A stretch of DNA of 64,000 nucleotides, taken from assembly GCA_028455995.1 (NCBI GenBank), contig JABELC010000012.1, forward strand, positions 1,178,001 to 1,242,000, read 5' to 3'. This DNA comes from Scleromitrula shiraiana. Lineage: Eukaryota; Ascomycota; Leotiomycetes; Helotiales; Sclerotiniaceae. Positions 22,495 to 34,657 of the stretch are shown in pieces. The position numbers were made by a program, and so were the translations under genes. The notes under the pieces were generated by a model, which was not told the DNA's origin, made no database searches, and was given only the letters and a program-made list of their open reading frames with translations. The number at the start of each line of letters is the position of its first letter. Position 1 is the first letter of the stretch.

Positions 22495-23024
22495 CGAACT
22501 AAGTTTTTAATGGGAAAATGAAATGATTAAGATGCAAAGTAAATACTCTCCTGATGTACAGGAGAAGCCAAATCAGCTCCAGAGTTATTGACGATCTTCA
22601 AGATACAATATAGAGCAATGAACTCTTGAGATCTTATTGGGGGTTATATCCTATCACATCAAGTACACAACTAAACCACGAATCATCCAGTCTTCATCTC
22701 TGGTATATTTCGGTGAAAATCGATTATGATTGCATACTACTAGAGTATGGAGTTGATTCGTAATACATACTCGTATTTAGCTGTAAAATGGAACACTTTA
22801 ATTACAAGATATTGTCACACCCAAATTGATTTTCCTGATTTCTACATGGGATGTTTCAGGGGATTTTGACTAGAATCGCTTAAATTGACCTAGCTCTTCC
22901 ACACCGTCATAACCACACCCCCTCCTATCTGATATAGTTAGTAGCCAGCGGACCTATCTTCCATTCACGACTTCCTCAAAAACTACAACCAACCTCGAGA
23001 AATAATTCCTCATAATAATTCATC
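22495..23024. other. Intergenic, PAC10 3' end to SEC14 promoter
   Basis: There is no gene seen in these 530 bp. The last 100 bases include a CACACCCCCTCC stretch and a CA-rich leader before the SEC14 start. Confidence 0.55.
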
Positions 23025-24227
23025 ATGGCTGCCCAAAACCCCACCATAAATTTGGATCCTAAATACGATCATTATGATTATCCTACAACTTCGCCTCACA
23101 AGCAAAATGGACACCCTGGACACACTACCCCAGAACAAGATGCTCAAGTTTCCCAATTGCGTATGAAATTAGAGGCAGCTGGCTATACTGAGCGACTCGA
23201 CACTTTGACTTTGGTATGGTGTTTGCGACCACTGCGTATCGAAAGCTCTCCGGCTAACGAACGGTTTATTTAGTTGCGATTTTTACGAGCACGAAAGTTC
23301 AATGTTGAGCTTTCAGAGAAGATGTACGCTTTGCCTTAACAATAATCTGAACCCTTTACATATGCTGAAAATACTTGGATAGGTTCGTCGAAGCCGAGCA
23401 ATGGAGAAAAGAATTTGGACTCGATGACCTTGTTCGCAACTTCGATTACAAGGAGAAGGAAGAAGTGTTCAAATTCTATCCTCAATATTATCACAAAACT
23501 GATAAAGTACGTTGTTCTTATCGACCTCGCAGATTCATTTGCAAACAACTAACTACTTTATCTACAGGATGGGCGACCAGTTTACATCGAACAAATGGGT
23601 AACATCGACTTAAACGCTATGTACAAAATCACAACCCAGGAACGCATGCTCCAAAACTTGGCAGTCGAGTACGAAAAAATGGCCGATCCCCGTCTCCCCG
23701 CCTGTTCCCGCAAAGCTGGATCCCTCCTCGAAACCTGCTGCACAATTATGGATCTTAAGGGCGTTGGAATCACAAAGGTACCCAGCGTATACGCATACGT
23801 CAAGCAAGCTTCCGTAATGTCACAAAATTACTATCCAGAGCGACTCGGCAAGCTATACCTAATTAACGCGCCATGGGGATTTTCCACCGTCTTTGGTGTC
23901 GTAAAGGGCTGGTTGGATCCTATCACCGTGGAGAAGATTCACGTTTTGGGAGGAGGATATCAGAAGGAATTGTTGGCGCAAGTGCCGGCGGAGAATCTCC
24001 CCAAGATCTTTGGTGGAAAGTGTGATTGTAAGGGTGGTTGTGCGCTGAGTGATGAGGGTCCTTGGACGGATCCCGCTTGGGCTAAACCTCCTAAGTGGGC
24101 GCAGCCCAACGATCAACACGTTATCAATAACGAGGGTGTTAATCCTGGTACTATTCCTACTGGTTCATCAACTGCTCCCGCACCTACTGGAACTGAAGAG
24201 ATTCAGGCTGCTCCTGCTGCCCAGTAA
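23025..24227 (+). CDS. SEC14: Sec14 phosphatidylinositol/phosphatidylcholine transfer protein
   Basis: Exons 23025-23213, 23274-23323, 23383-23506 and 23568-24227 give about 340 residues. A CRAL-TRIO N-terminal helical region (LRFLRARKFNVELSEKM) precedes the lipid-binding CRAL-TRIO domain. That domain has DGRPVYIEQMGNIDL, YPERLGKLYLINAPWGFSTV, and LPKIFGGKCDC near the end. These motifs are those of true Sec14 rather than distant paralogs. Sec14 exchanges PI and PC and keeps diacylglycerol and PI4P levels right for Golgi secretion. The last 60 residues form a proline/alanine/threonine-rich tail beyond the yeast protein end. Donors include GTATGG and GTACGC, so weak donors are tolerated here. 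Confidence 0.95.
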
Positions 24228-24749
24228 ATAGAATTTTTGATGGATATGTAAGGATGGATGGGTGTTTTGGTGCGAGCCGATGTGATGGCCTAGTTAGAAT
24301 CGGATGTAAAGTGGGATGCATGGTTGAGTGAAGAGAAAGCACAAAAATTTCAAATGTCTACTTAAAAAAAGAAACGCAAGACAGATTTTAGATATGGGAA
24401 TGGCACATTCATCGTTGTGTTTTTCTCTTTTTGCAATTTTAAATCATTAAACTAGTGGTCCCTTTCAGTTCTCTCTATCTGCTTGTAAAGATGGCTAAGA
24501 ATCAGTTTATATTCCTCGAGAATCTCGAGACCATGTTCTGGTTGTATTCTGGATTTACCGAATTACTTGTTTGTGACTCGTGTCAATTTGTTCTAACTAG
24601 TTGAAGACTATCAAACGTCAATGAATATAAAAGCCGTCATCTCACAGCAAAATAAGCACGAAAATAAAAGTTGAAGTAATCTACGCTTTTGGATTTAAGG
24701 CCAACTAGATGCATATGTATCTATCTATGTATGATTTTTCCACCAACAT
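24228..24749. other. Convergent intergenic region SEC14 / GCD6
   Basis: There is no gene seen. The sequence is ordinary AT-rich 3' UTR-type DNA for both neighbours. Confidence 0.6.
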
Positions 24750-27125
24750 CTACTCACTATCCTCATCATCATCATCGTCATCCTCCTCACTATCCTCCTC
24801 ATCAGCCTCCTTCAACCAAGTAATAAACACCCCCGTCTTCTCCCTCACTCTCCTAAGTTCCTCATCCTCACCCTCCGTACCCGCCTCTTCAGCCTCATCC
24901 CACCATCTCAAATATGCCTCTTCCTCCAAAACCTCCACATCATACAACCTTTGACAAATAGCTGCCAAAATCGCCGCTGCGGCCGTCTTCTGTACCAACC
25001 CTTTCTGCAAGCAAACGATAAACTCTACTTGTCCTTCCTCCGTGCTCTCGGTTCCGATTGCAACTTCTTTCAAGAATTGCAGAGCGCCCTTTCGACCAAA
25101 TGCCTCCTCAGCTGCCTTTGATGCTCCCATGCTCTCGTTTGTAACTAATTCGGCTATGTATCTAGTGAAAGCGGCAGCAATAGCACGACGAATTTGGTAA
25201 TCATTAGCATCATTACTTAGACGCAATCCCATAAATTCAAGTTTGGCAGAATCAAAATCTCCTTTTTCCCGTAGCGTGTCCAATAATCCAGCAACTGCAT
25301 CGTGATGGAATGTTTCACTAGAGCCTTGGTGCTCATCGTCGGAAATGGAGCCAGCAAAACTGGAATGGCGGGAACGCTCACCCCCATGGTCTGAATTACT
25401 GATTTCTGAAGAAATGGTGGATATCGACTCGTTAGAGATGTTAAGATGGTGGGTAGAATAAATGAGACTGGAATGGAAAGCACTAGATTCCTCGTCTTCA
25501 AATTCTTCTTCGTCTTGGAATTCATATCCTTCACCACCTGCTCCAACGATTTTTGGATCGGTGGGAAGAGGCGTTGAATCATCTTCATCGTCGTCGTCAC
25601 CCCTTATCCGTTTTCCTCGTGTGACTCGCGTCCCATCTGTAATTTCTTGATTGTCTGCTATCCTTACGCCATACGAGAGGAGGGAACCAGAGTTGACTTT
25701 GCAGTTTTGGCCAACCGCAACCTCATTGGCAATTATTGCCATATCAACAACAGATCCGTCTCCAATTATAACGTCATCCCAGATGTAGGCGTTCTGAATA
25801 GTAACATTTTTGCCGATTTGACATCTCCTTCCAATGGTACTGTTCATTATAGTAGAGCCATCACCAACACTAGTATCTTTTCCCAAGACTGTCCTCCTTC
25901 CGATCTTGCATGTACGAGCCAATACAACACCGTTCTCTTTACACAATCCACCCCTTTGAAATTTATATGTCTGTCCCGCAACTAAGTTGCTATCTGGGAC
26001 AAGAGGATATGTCCACCTTCCTAACACATCTTTACTTATGGCTTCATATGCTTGCAGGTTGAATGCTCTAGCGGCATAGTGCTCTGTAACTATCTCGGTG
26101 TGGATAGTTTTGCCATTCAATTCATAATCCTTTAAAACTCCATGTAAGAAATGCCGTCTTGGTACTTCATAATCGAAGGATTCGGCCCATAACGCTAATA
26201 CATCAGGTGTGCAAATGTCGATGCCACAGTCAATCAGATCGGTTCTGATTTCCATTTCAGAGTGCTCAGAGAATAAGTCTGGGTCGATAGTGAGGTATTT
26301 ATTAGACTGCATAGGGTTTATCTCTTCATAGTGTAAACATCGGTTCTTCGTCGGATCCACAACAAATAATGGTGTAATGCCGTTTGATTTCGTTCGATGC
26401 GAACCCAAGCCGCCGGATCGTAATACCATTGTCATAATAGCGTTTTTGTCCGCGAGCCTCCTTGCTCTATGTGCCGCCAACACGGAGTCGATCGGAAGGT
26501 TCGAAACAAGGTCTCCATGAACCAAGAGGAAATCCCCAGTAATAAGATCTCGTGCATCCAAATCCCTCATAGCATCACCAACTGAACGGGCAGTAGTTTT
26601 GACGATCTCGAGAGTGCTGAATGGTGAGACGGGAGAGGATTGTGGGTGCCATTTTGAAGCTTGGATATAACGTTCGACTTCTTCAGTGTGTGCCCCGCAG
26701 TATATGAAGATATCGGCAACGCCTGACATGGCAAGGAACTCGAGGGTATATTCGATAAGAGGAGTATTTGCTAAAGGTAATAAACACTTCAAGACGTCAG
26801 TCCCATTTACATAGTGATATAAGAAACCAATCGTCTGTCCCCGAATGGGCACAGTTGTTCCCTCCAGCGAGAATCATATCGCAAAAATCTTACTCTTGGT
26901 GTATCCAATGTGAACGGGTTGAATCTTGTCTCGAAAGAATCTGCTAATACCTATGTAGAGGATTAGCTACATTCCTCTGCGGCATCCCTGGCATAAAGCT
27001 CATACCACTGCCTGTAGAGTTTCATCTCTGTCATCCTCAGCCTTCTTCCCCGCACCACCCTTCTTGGTCTTCGCATTCTGTTTACCCCCACCGGCACCTT
27101 TTGAGGGTTTCTGCGATTGTGCCAT
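24750..27125 (-). CDS. GCD6: Translation initiation factor eIF2B epsilon subunit
   Basis: Exons 27006-27125, 26894-26950 and 24750-26786 give about 737 residues. After a basic Gly/Lys N-terminus comes the nucleotidyltransferase-like domain (LQAVVLADSFETRFNP, then CLLPLANTPLIEYTLEFL). A left-handed beta-helix of hexapeptide repeats follows (IGRRTVLGKDTSVGDGSTI and similar, about residues 345-450). A linker of acidic and Ser-rich sequence leads to a C-terminal W2/HEAT domain ending in a very acidic tail. This is the catalytic subunit that recycles GDP-eIF2 to GTP-eIF2, the target of the eIF2-phosphorylation stress response. The second intron ends at an uncommon AAG acceptor 11 nt after a CTGAC branch site. 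The acidic end is encoded by a CATCATCAT-type repeat on the plus strand. Confidence 0.95.
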
Positions 27126-28228
27126 CTTTGGGTTTTTGCGAATAATTGAGCTGTAATCCAATAGCAGATGATTTTAATTGAGATTTCCAATAATATTAAC
27201 TGGCTATACCTTCACTTTTCCTAATGTAGCTTTGGTAAAAATAATATGGAAGATACAAGAAATCTTTAAGATTTTACGATTTTCGGTTGACTCACAAAAA
27301 TAAAAAGTTCCCAAGGCAAGGTTCTCTCATCCGAACTAGAGACACACCGATCATCCCGCACGAGGCTGAAATCTATAACTTCTTGGCCAAGAAATCTATC
27401 CGGACTTCCCCCCCTGCAATGTGCCAATGTGCCAATGTGCCACAAGATGTCTATATGAGTCCAGACTCTCAAGGTGGGTTGAGATGTTAAAGATCTGGAT
27501 CTGGCCAAATAGCCCAGAGGTACTATATATATATAATAAGATCTACCTTGAGAAGATATTAAATACCTTAATCTGACATCAACTCATCTTATCTCATCTG
27601 CCATCCCGTCTCATCGTCATTTTATACCTAAGTGTCACGAGTGCCTTTACGTTCAAATTTTGATATACCCAGACATATATTGATTGATACACTATATATC
27701 TCTAATTCCTCATTGATCAATCATAACCTTCTTCTAGAAAGCTTTTTTGATCATGTTCTCCAACAATTTTATTCTAAACAACTAGATACTTATGAGCAAT
27801 TATTTAATTCGTCTTCATCTTCAAGAAGATAAATTTCATAACCAAAACAAGCTCCAAGCTATCGATATTAGCATATGCATCCCAACCCAGAAATAGGTTA
27901 TTATCAAAAACGCCTATCCATCCCCAATTGATTCGCATCTAAACATTTCTAGCATCTGCTTTACTTCCTCAATATTTAGCCTCGAATATTACGAGCCTTT
28001 CTTCACAAGATCATCTAACTGCAGAGTAGTCGCTGCAGATCTACGTTTAGTAGTCAAAAAGAAATAGCTATGGTCCAATGTCAATCGAACACTCGGTGGC
28101 CATCAAGAAATATATAGAATATACAAATTAAGGGTAAATTGTGACGGTGGAGAACGCCGTCAAGGTAGAATCTAGAATAAGCCGTACTTTCTCCATGCAA
28201 GCATAAACGACAGAAATCGAAAATAAGT
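27126..28228. other. Intergenic, GCD6 promoter and SKN7 3' flank
   Basis: There is no supported gene. A GTGCCAAT triplication sits at about 27420-27442 (three units of 9 bases). The open frame at 27632-27832 has no recognisable domain. Part of this DNA is probably SKN7 3' UTR. Confidence 0.55.
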
Positions 28229-30500
28229 CTATTGATTGAAGGCGCCCGTTGGTGGAGGATACAATCTTTGACGTTTCTCAGGATGATCGTCCGATGGACC
28301 TGCGCCACTCATATCGGAAATCACTCTTCTTTGTGGAGGTCGCTGGGGGCCGCCTAAAGCTGGTGGCGGAAAGGCGGATTGCGGGTGAGGATGGGGTTGG
28401 GTTGGTGTCATTGAATAAGGCGCGTTATCTCCCATCGGCTGCATGTAGCTACCAGGTGGGGCAGTCACAACCGGAGATCCTCCTTGTAACTGATTTGGAG
28501 AGTGCCACGATGTTGCTGTTTGAGGTGACTTTCCGGCTGATGATTCTTCTTTGATTGACTGTGATGCTGACAATTGTCCCATATTTAAACCCAGCGGGGG
28601 GTGAGCTTGATTTGGCGGGACAAATCCTCCGTTATGTGGCATCTGGGGGAGGCTCGGGAAATGTGGTGCTTGTGGTCCTCGTTTTCTCAAATGAGACAAA
28701 TGTTTCTCTAATGATTTGATCATACCTTCCTTCGTGAAAGGTTTTGGCAAAACATCATTCATACCTAGAACGAATCAGTATTTGTAAGATGGTATATTCA
28801 TCTAGCATAACTCACCATATCGGAAGTACATGGAGATGTCGTCAGTTCGGATATTCGATGTCATTGCAATAATTGGAATATCATGGCGTATGTCTCGAAT
28901 GCAAACAGTTGCGGAAACCCCATCGAGATTAGGCATTATAATATCCATCAAAATGAGATCGAACATATTACCATTGAGATTCATCTTGTTTACCGCTTCT
29001 AGTCCATCGGACTATTCAATGTGAGTTTCTGAGCCAGTAATAGAAAGGGAAGTTGGAAACTTACAGCAGTTATAACTCTACAATCAAACGCTTGCAGGAA
29101 TTTAGACCCAATGCGTAGGCATACCTTGTCATCTTCTACCAATAGAATCGTGGGCTTTCTGTCGTGCCAGATCGAATCCCCCATAGACTTTTTGGGTGCG
29201 CCTAGCGAAGGAGATTCACCTTGAGGCATAATCTCAGGCGGTAAACTGTTGGGAGGCATAATTCCAGAAGGGGGAAGGGCGTACGGGATATTGTTGATAT
29301 GCTCACTATTAATTGGATTAATACCGTTCGTGGCTCCGACAGGATACACCATATTATCCAAATCCAAATTTTCCACTGGATAAGCTATGCTTGCGCTTGG
29401 TGGTTCCGAGTGGGGAGGAGGGGGGATCGAGGGACCGCCTGGATCGTTTGGAGGGGTCGAGTAATCATTCCGCAAAGAAAATTCCTGGCACATTTGTTCT
29501 AGCGCTTTGTTAGGTAGACTCTCTGCCGAGAATTCTCTAAGGAGTTCCGAAGCGTGTTGTAATGGGGTTGCTGGATGATCATTAACAGCGCCGTCTCCTG
29601 GTGCCCCTGCGATGTTATTCGCGCCGTTTGTAAATCCTGCCATTCGATTGTTGCGTCGCTGAGACGCGTCCATGTTGTGCAAATATCTCATGACACTATG
29701 CATTACTTTCTCATGATTCTTGACAAACTTTTGGAGGTCAACAACTTGTTGTAGCAGTACGGAGTTATGTTGCGACAGCTCCTGATAACGCTCAGATAGA
29801 AGTTGCAGCTGTTGCTGGGTTGCCACTAATTGACCATTGACGAGGTCCATTTGTTGCTGTGTCTGTGGATACGCCTCCTCCGAAGGTTGGGCATTCTTTC
29901 TTGGAGCTGGTGCCTTTCGCCTGATATTGTCCAAAGATGCCTTCTTGTTCGCTTGAAATTCGGGATGCTTGAACTCCCAGGCCTATATATGATTGGTTAG
30001 CATGTGGATATCTGACAGTTGGAATCCACGCACGTTTTGCCCATAAGGAGATGGTATATTGTCTTCGTTATTTTGTCGGACTTTGTGAAAATCGTACTTG
30101 TTAAGTTGTCTAACAAAACTTGCAAAGTTACTGTGTTTGAAGTGTTTCGGCAGAATCTGCTTTGTAAATTTTTCGTTCTGTAGGTGGCGTCAATAATGGA
30201 TGCTGATAGCCTGGACTGAGAAACATACTTCTAACACCACAAAGCTCTCTCCGTTCTCTCCCCATCTTACAATTTGTTCGTAGGTTGGATCTTCTAACAT
30301 TCTGAAGCAGGTCAATATCGCGTGCATGAATGATCACATCCAGGATCTAGAACAGGTTGCCTTACTTATATAATTTCCGTACCTAAGGGAATATTAGCAA
30401 AAGAAATATTGCGCAAAAAATTAGAGAACCAAGGGAAACTTACGAAGTCACTGGAATTGTTAGAAGATGAGCCCGCCATCTCCCCAGCTTTCTCCATCAT
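28229..30500 (-). CDS. SKN7: Skn7-type transcription factor: HSF DNA-binding domain plus receiver
   Basis: Seven exons (30444-30500, 30366-30382, 30229-30301, 30034-30177, 29065-29982, 28816-29011, 28229-28764) give about 646 residues. The N-terminal heat-shock-factor-type domain spans residues about 19-115 (VRKLYKMLEDPTY, ILPKHFKHSNFASFVRQLNKYDFHKV). A glutamine-rich coiled coil follows (about 125-190). The response-regulator receiver covers about 370-490 with the acidic pair VEDDKVCLR, the phospho-acceptor aspartate in LILMDIIMPNLDG, and lysine in LPKPF. The C-terminus is Pro/Gln-rich. Skn7 takes phosphate from the Sln1-Ypd1 relay and drives oxidative and osmotic stress genes. Exon 2 is only 17 nt. 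Two adjacent ATGs (30500, 30497) compete as start. Confidence 0.94.
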
Positions 30501-33500
30501 GACTTCTTGGGCCTGTCAATGACAGGATAAACAATAAAACAGGAGCCCCAAGATGAATCTATATATGTCGAAGGTTATGTCGAAAAACAATTATATATGA
30601 ATATAATAGAGAAATTGAAGGTACAGTATAATAATAAGTACAGTATTTCCAAAGTACCCGTACCTGGTAGTACAGTAGCCTTTTTTTAATGCACCAAGCA
30701 CCTGCACGTTCCTCTGTGATGCCTTGTGTGGTAGGCCGACACGGTCGATGATAAAAAAAAATATTTAATCCCTGGCAAATAAAAAGATAATGATTTCACT
30801 GGGATTTAGGGTCGGGCGGTCTCAACGATACCACCAAAGTAAGAAAAACTGAAGACGTTTCCGGAAGTCTTTAAAACGGCGACAAAAAGAAGAAAGATGG
30901 AAGTTGCGGCTTGAAGAATGTGTAACATTTCAAGATTGCCAATTGGCAAAAAGGAAGAAGTTGTTCAAAGTTTTTAGTTTTAGTTGGTGGGTGTAGTGGT
31001 GGGTGTGTAGTGGTTGGGTGGGTGTAATGGTGGGTGGTGAAGTGGAAGGCTAGAAGTGGAAATAGAAGTGGATAGCCCTAGATAAAACTAGACAGGCTTT
31101 TTTTTTTTACTTGGGAGACTATAGGATTGAACTATAGGATTGAAAGATTTTTGGGTTGGAAAAATAAATTGGCAGGTGGCTCGAAAGAGGTGGCTCGAGA
31201 GAGGGGGAGAGAATGGTTACTCAAGAGTCAAAATAATGTACTTCTGTACATGGATCATATTAAAAAAAAAAGATTCATGATTTGTTCGTTCTTTGCAGTA
31301 TGTGTTTATTAAGGAAGGATTCAAGGAGGAGGAGGAGGAGGAGGGGGGGATTCACGGAACAATGGCGGTCTCTGTATAGAGCATTTTCCTGTATAGAGCA
31401 TATTCCTACCTAGGTATCTACATAGTAGGTATATAGTATGTACCCTATAGTCATTAGTACAAAGAAGCAAGTATTATATACAGTATAATATATATATATA
31501 TATATATATGGGCACAATGGCAAGTGAATTAAATTATGAGTAAGAATTATTATAATAACCCATTATTATTAGTTGAAGTAGAAACTTTTCAGAGAAAAAA
31601 ACTAATAATAAGGCATATAATACGAATAATATCATTTGATGTCGTGAGGACTAATAACTAAATATCTACTCTAATAAATGAGTACTGATCGAATACGTAT
31701 CTGGGTATTATATAATTACATACTCATAATATCTACTACAACCAATGCACCTTGTAATAATAAGTATGGGTAAGGTAAATGCGTGGCATTCACAAAAGGA
31801 TAGAAATTTACCTAGTATTAATAACTACCATGTCCACTGGTACACTGTCGGTCTGTCGGTCGCATCAGAGAATATATGCTTAACTAATAAATCTTACATA
31901 GTAATATTTCCATATCAATATTTACATAGATGGTACTCAACTACTACCTACTAATAAGACTTGTTGCTACTGTTGTATACCTGTTACCCGACGATACCTA
32001 CTACAGTCTTACAGATACAGTACTTTCTTTATAAGCTGTCGGAGCTGTAACAGTATAAGTAACTCGCCACGGTAAGTACTTATAAGTTATTATTATTACT
32101 ATAAACATTTTCGGTACAATATTATATCTCCCTAGCCCCGTAGCTGAAGAAGGATATTATTTTTCAAACCCTTCGTCATAATCCTAGCTTAGTTCGTAAT
32201 TCTATCCAGTTAGTTTATTTTATATATGTAGTAATGATCGCCACAGACATCCCATTTTGATTATTTTTTTTCTATCAGAAATCTTTTCAAGGGTTCTCTT
32301 CTTTCTTCTTTCTTCTTCCTTCTCATTTTTATAGAATACCCTTAAAGATAATAATTGCTTTTGACCTGTCCGCCTTTATTGTCTTTCGAATAATAGTACT
32401 CATCTCAAAGAAACAGATCATATGATCGGTTGCTGCTCCGTTCGGCAAAGAATATGAAGGGGTAAATAAATAAAAACTACATAAGTACTCCCAAACAGCT
32501 GGATATGACGCAGGTGGAGAGTGCAATAAGCACCAAAAGAAAGTCAAAGCAGCCACAACCGAGGGTATAGGTAGAACCCTTCACCGCATGGATTTGGCTT
32601 CGGTACAACTCAAGTAAAATAAGATAGCAAAAAGAGTCCATTTTATTTCATTTTTATCTTCCTCCTTTCGGCTCCGACTGAGAAAAAACTCCACCTTAAT
32701 CGTTATCCCTAAATTATATCTCGGAATATCCACAACTCAAAGTATGGTATGGAAAGCGGATCCCATCTTCGAACCAATTACCAGGATGACTTCCGAGAGG
32801 ATCTTCTCTGAGGGGCTCCATTCTTAACCGCTTAACCGCACGCATGTCAGGCGCATAAAGATCCACCGATCAAAATCTTTGCTTGAGAGATTGTGGCTTG
32901 CTCCTTGCTGTTATGACAGTCACGACAGTCTTGGCTACACTTTGTACTTACTATTCTGGATGTTTCTTATCGACCTTCTTTTGACGATATCGGTGATAAA
33001 GATATGGCTACCGGCACTTCTTGTGTATGTTTCTTCAGTTCTGTCGAATCACTATATGATGCATGCAATCATTCCCTTGATACAATATTATCTTTTTTCG
33101 ATATCAAGAGGGATGATCTTTCCAGATGTTGACATGCATGCATAATCCAAGCTTGGCAGATGGAGTTGTATGGTACAAGAAATCAGGAAACCCTGGTACT
33201 CCCGCTTCTGTGACACCCTCCTCATTTTATAAGTATGTGCTGTGCAACATACCACCCTCTACATCCTTGCATGGCTGACGTTCCTTACCACCCTCCGAAC
33301 AAATTTGGCGATGCCTTCATTGCTTATGTATCTCGCGATAGACTAACTTTCACCATTATCCATATCTTGGAAAAGACAGAGAGGACAAGACCAGCTCAAC
33401 AAGAGTCGCCCCCAATGGGTTTTGACTGTTCCATCGTTGAAACCGCATTAGGATATTCGAAAGTCGCCTCATCTCAAGGAAAGGCGTGGTTTCTGTTATC

Positions 33501-33949
33501 ATGCTATCCAGACAATTGGAAAAGGTAAACCATCAGCAACAAATAGTGCCCAGATTGAAGCAAACTCGTGACTCGACTACTGAGGAGAATGCATTCGAAA
33601 AAAGCTCACTATCCTTACGGCGAGAATAGTATATTCTCGGAATTCGAGCTCGGACAATGACAATAGTGCCGAAAATCGGCTCGTATTCAAGCTTATTACC
33701 AATCGTGGAACGAAACGATGGAGGAAAACATTTCGATACGAGCTATGGGAATATGTAGTGGCAAACAATATATCCACGAATCCTTCGTGAATCCTACTCT
33801 ATTAGCTATAATGTTTAGAGATGAACTTTGGAGGATCATTCTCCAATCATCATGCAACTACTGTAACTATCAATCAAGATCGAAAGACTACATGAATCGC
33901 AAGCGCACAACTCCAACTCCAACATGATTCATAAAGAAACAATTCTCGT
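30501..33949. other. Intergenic, about 3.4 kb, long SKN7 upstream region
   Basis: No gene could be supported. It contains a GTGGGTG-rich patch (30985-31050), a GGA run (31327-31347), an AT dinucleotide tract (31486-31509), and a TTCTT-rich block (32297-32325). The open frames at 32879-33145 and 33235-33528 have no domain and no matching splice context; I cannot exclude a lineage-specific gene there. Confidence 0.55.
31486..31509. repeat. (TA)n dinucleotide tract
   Basis: A short uninterrupted TA run in the intergenic region upstream of SKN7. Confidence 0.9.
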
Positions 33950-34355
33950 TTATTGAATTGAATTCTGCAATTGTTCTTTGATCGTCGAAAGAATATTATC
34001 AGGACCGCCTGTAAAATCAAGTCCAGTAACCGAAACAGTTTTGTGTCGAGATTTCATTCCTCGAACCACTTCTATCTCCGACTTGGGACATTTCAATATC
34101 TGAATAATTGTTAGAATGTACCACTGCCAAACATAACGAATATATACATACACTACTCAATACTTCTCTCACAGCCTTATTTGCTTCTCCATCCCGTGCT
34201 TGAGCTGCTACGCAAACCCCAATCTCTGATCCCGTGATGGACAATATCCCTTCTCTTTGCTTGCTAGCTCCCGGTTTGACATGACATTGCAAATATATCT
34301 TCTCTATAGATTTCCCAGTTGCGGCAACATATCTGATAGCAGAGGCCATTTCCAT
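33950..34355 (-). CDS. DUF167 / UPF0235 (YggU-like) small protein
   Basis: Two exons, 34152-34355 and 33950-34099, around a 52-nt intron (GTATGT donor, TTCAG acceptor) give about 117 residues. The product matches the DUF167 pattern: a beta strand then VKPGASKQ, a following strand, AAQARDGEANKAVREVLSS, and a last helix-strand part LKCPKSEIEVVRGMKSRHKTV. The family is small, soluble and widespread in bacteria, archaea and eukaryotes; no firm biochemical role is known to me. The gene is divergent from the HAD/RNA-repair-like gene, 302 bp between starts. Confidence 0.88.
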
Positions 34356-34657
34356 TTAAGATGTTTGAGGATGCAAGAACATTAGAATATTATCACCAAT
34401 CAAATTCTAGACCCTCCTTGAATATTGGACTAGACCAAAAGGGTGTTAGCTTCATTTTTAAGTCACTTTGAAGATCCATAACTGCAGCTGCCAAAATTAT
34501 TGCAGAGCCTCAATATCATCCTTGACAATCTTATAAATTTATTGCTCTGCAGGTTCTCATGCACTTATGTTGTAGAAAACTCTCACAAATACACTCGATT
34601 CCTCTGCAGTTATCATACGCCTCTTTTCCGAAACCTCGAGCCTTTGCACGCCTTGCA
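34356..34657. promoter_or_regulatory. Divergent promoter, DUF167 gene / HAD-type gene
   Basis: 302 bp lie between the two start codons. CTGCAG and CTGCAGGTTC sequences recur at about 34480, 34548 and 34602, but no known factor site is proposed. Confidence 0.45.

Noticed and set aside
32879..33528. Two plus-strand frames of 88 and 97 codons upstream of the DUF167 gene
   Set aside because: One lacks a convincing ATG start, neither has a recognisable domain, and no splice join links them in frame; left as unannotated possibilities.
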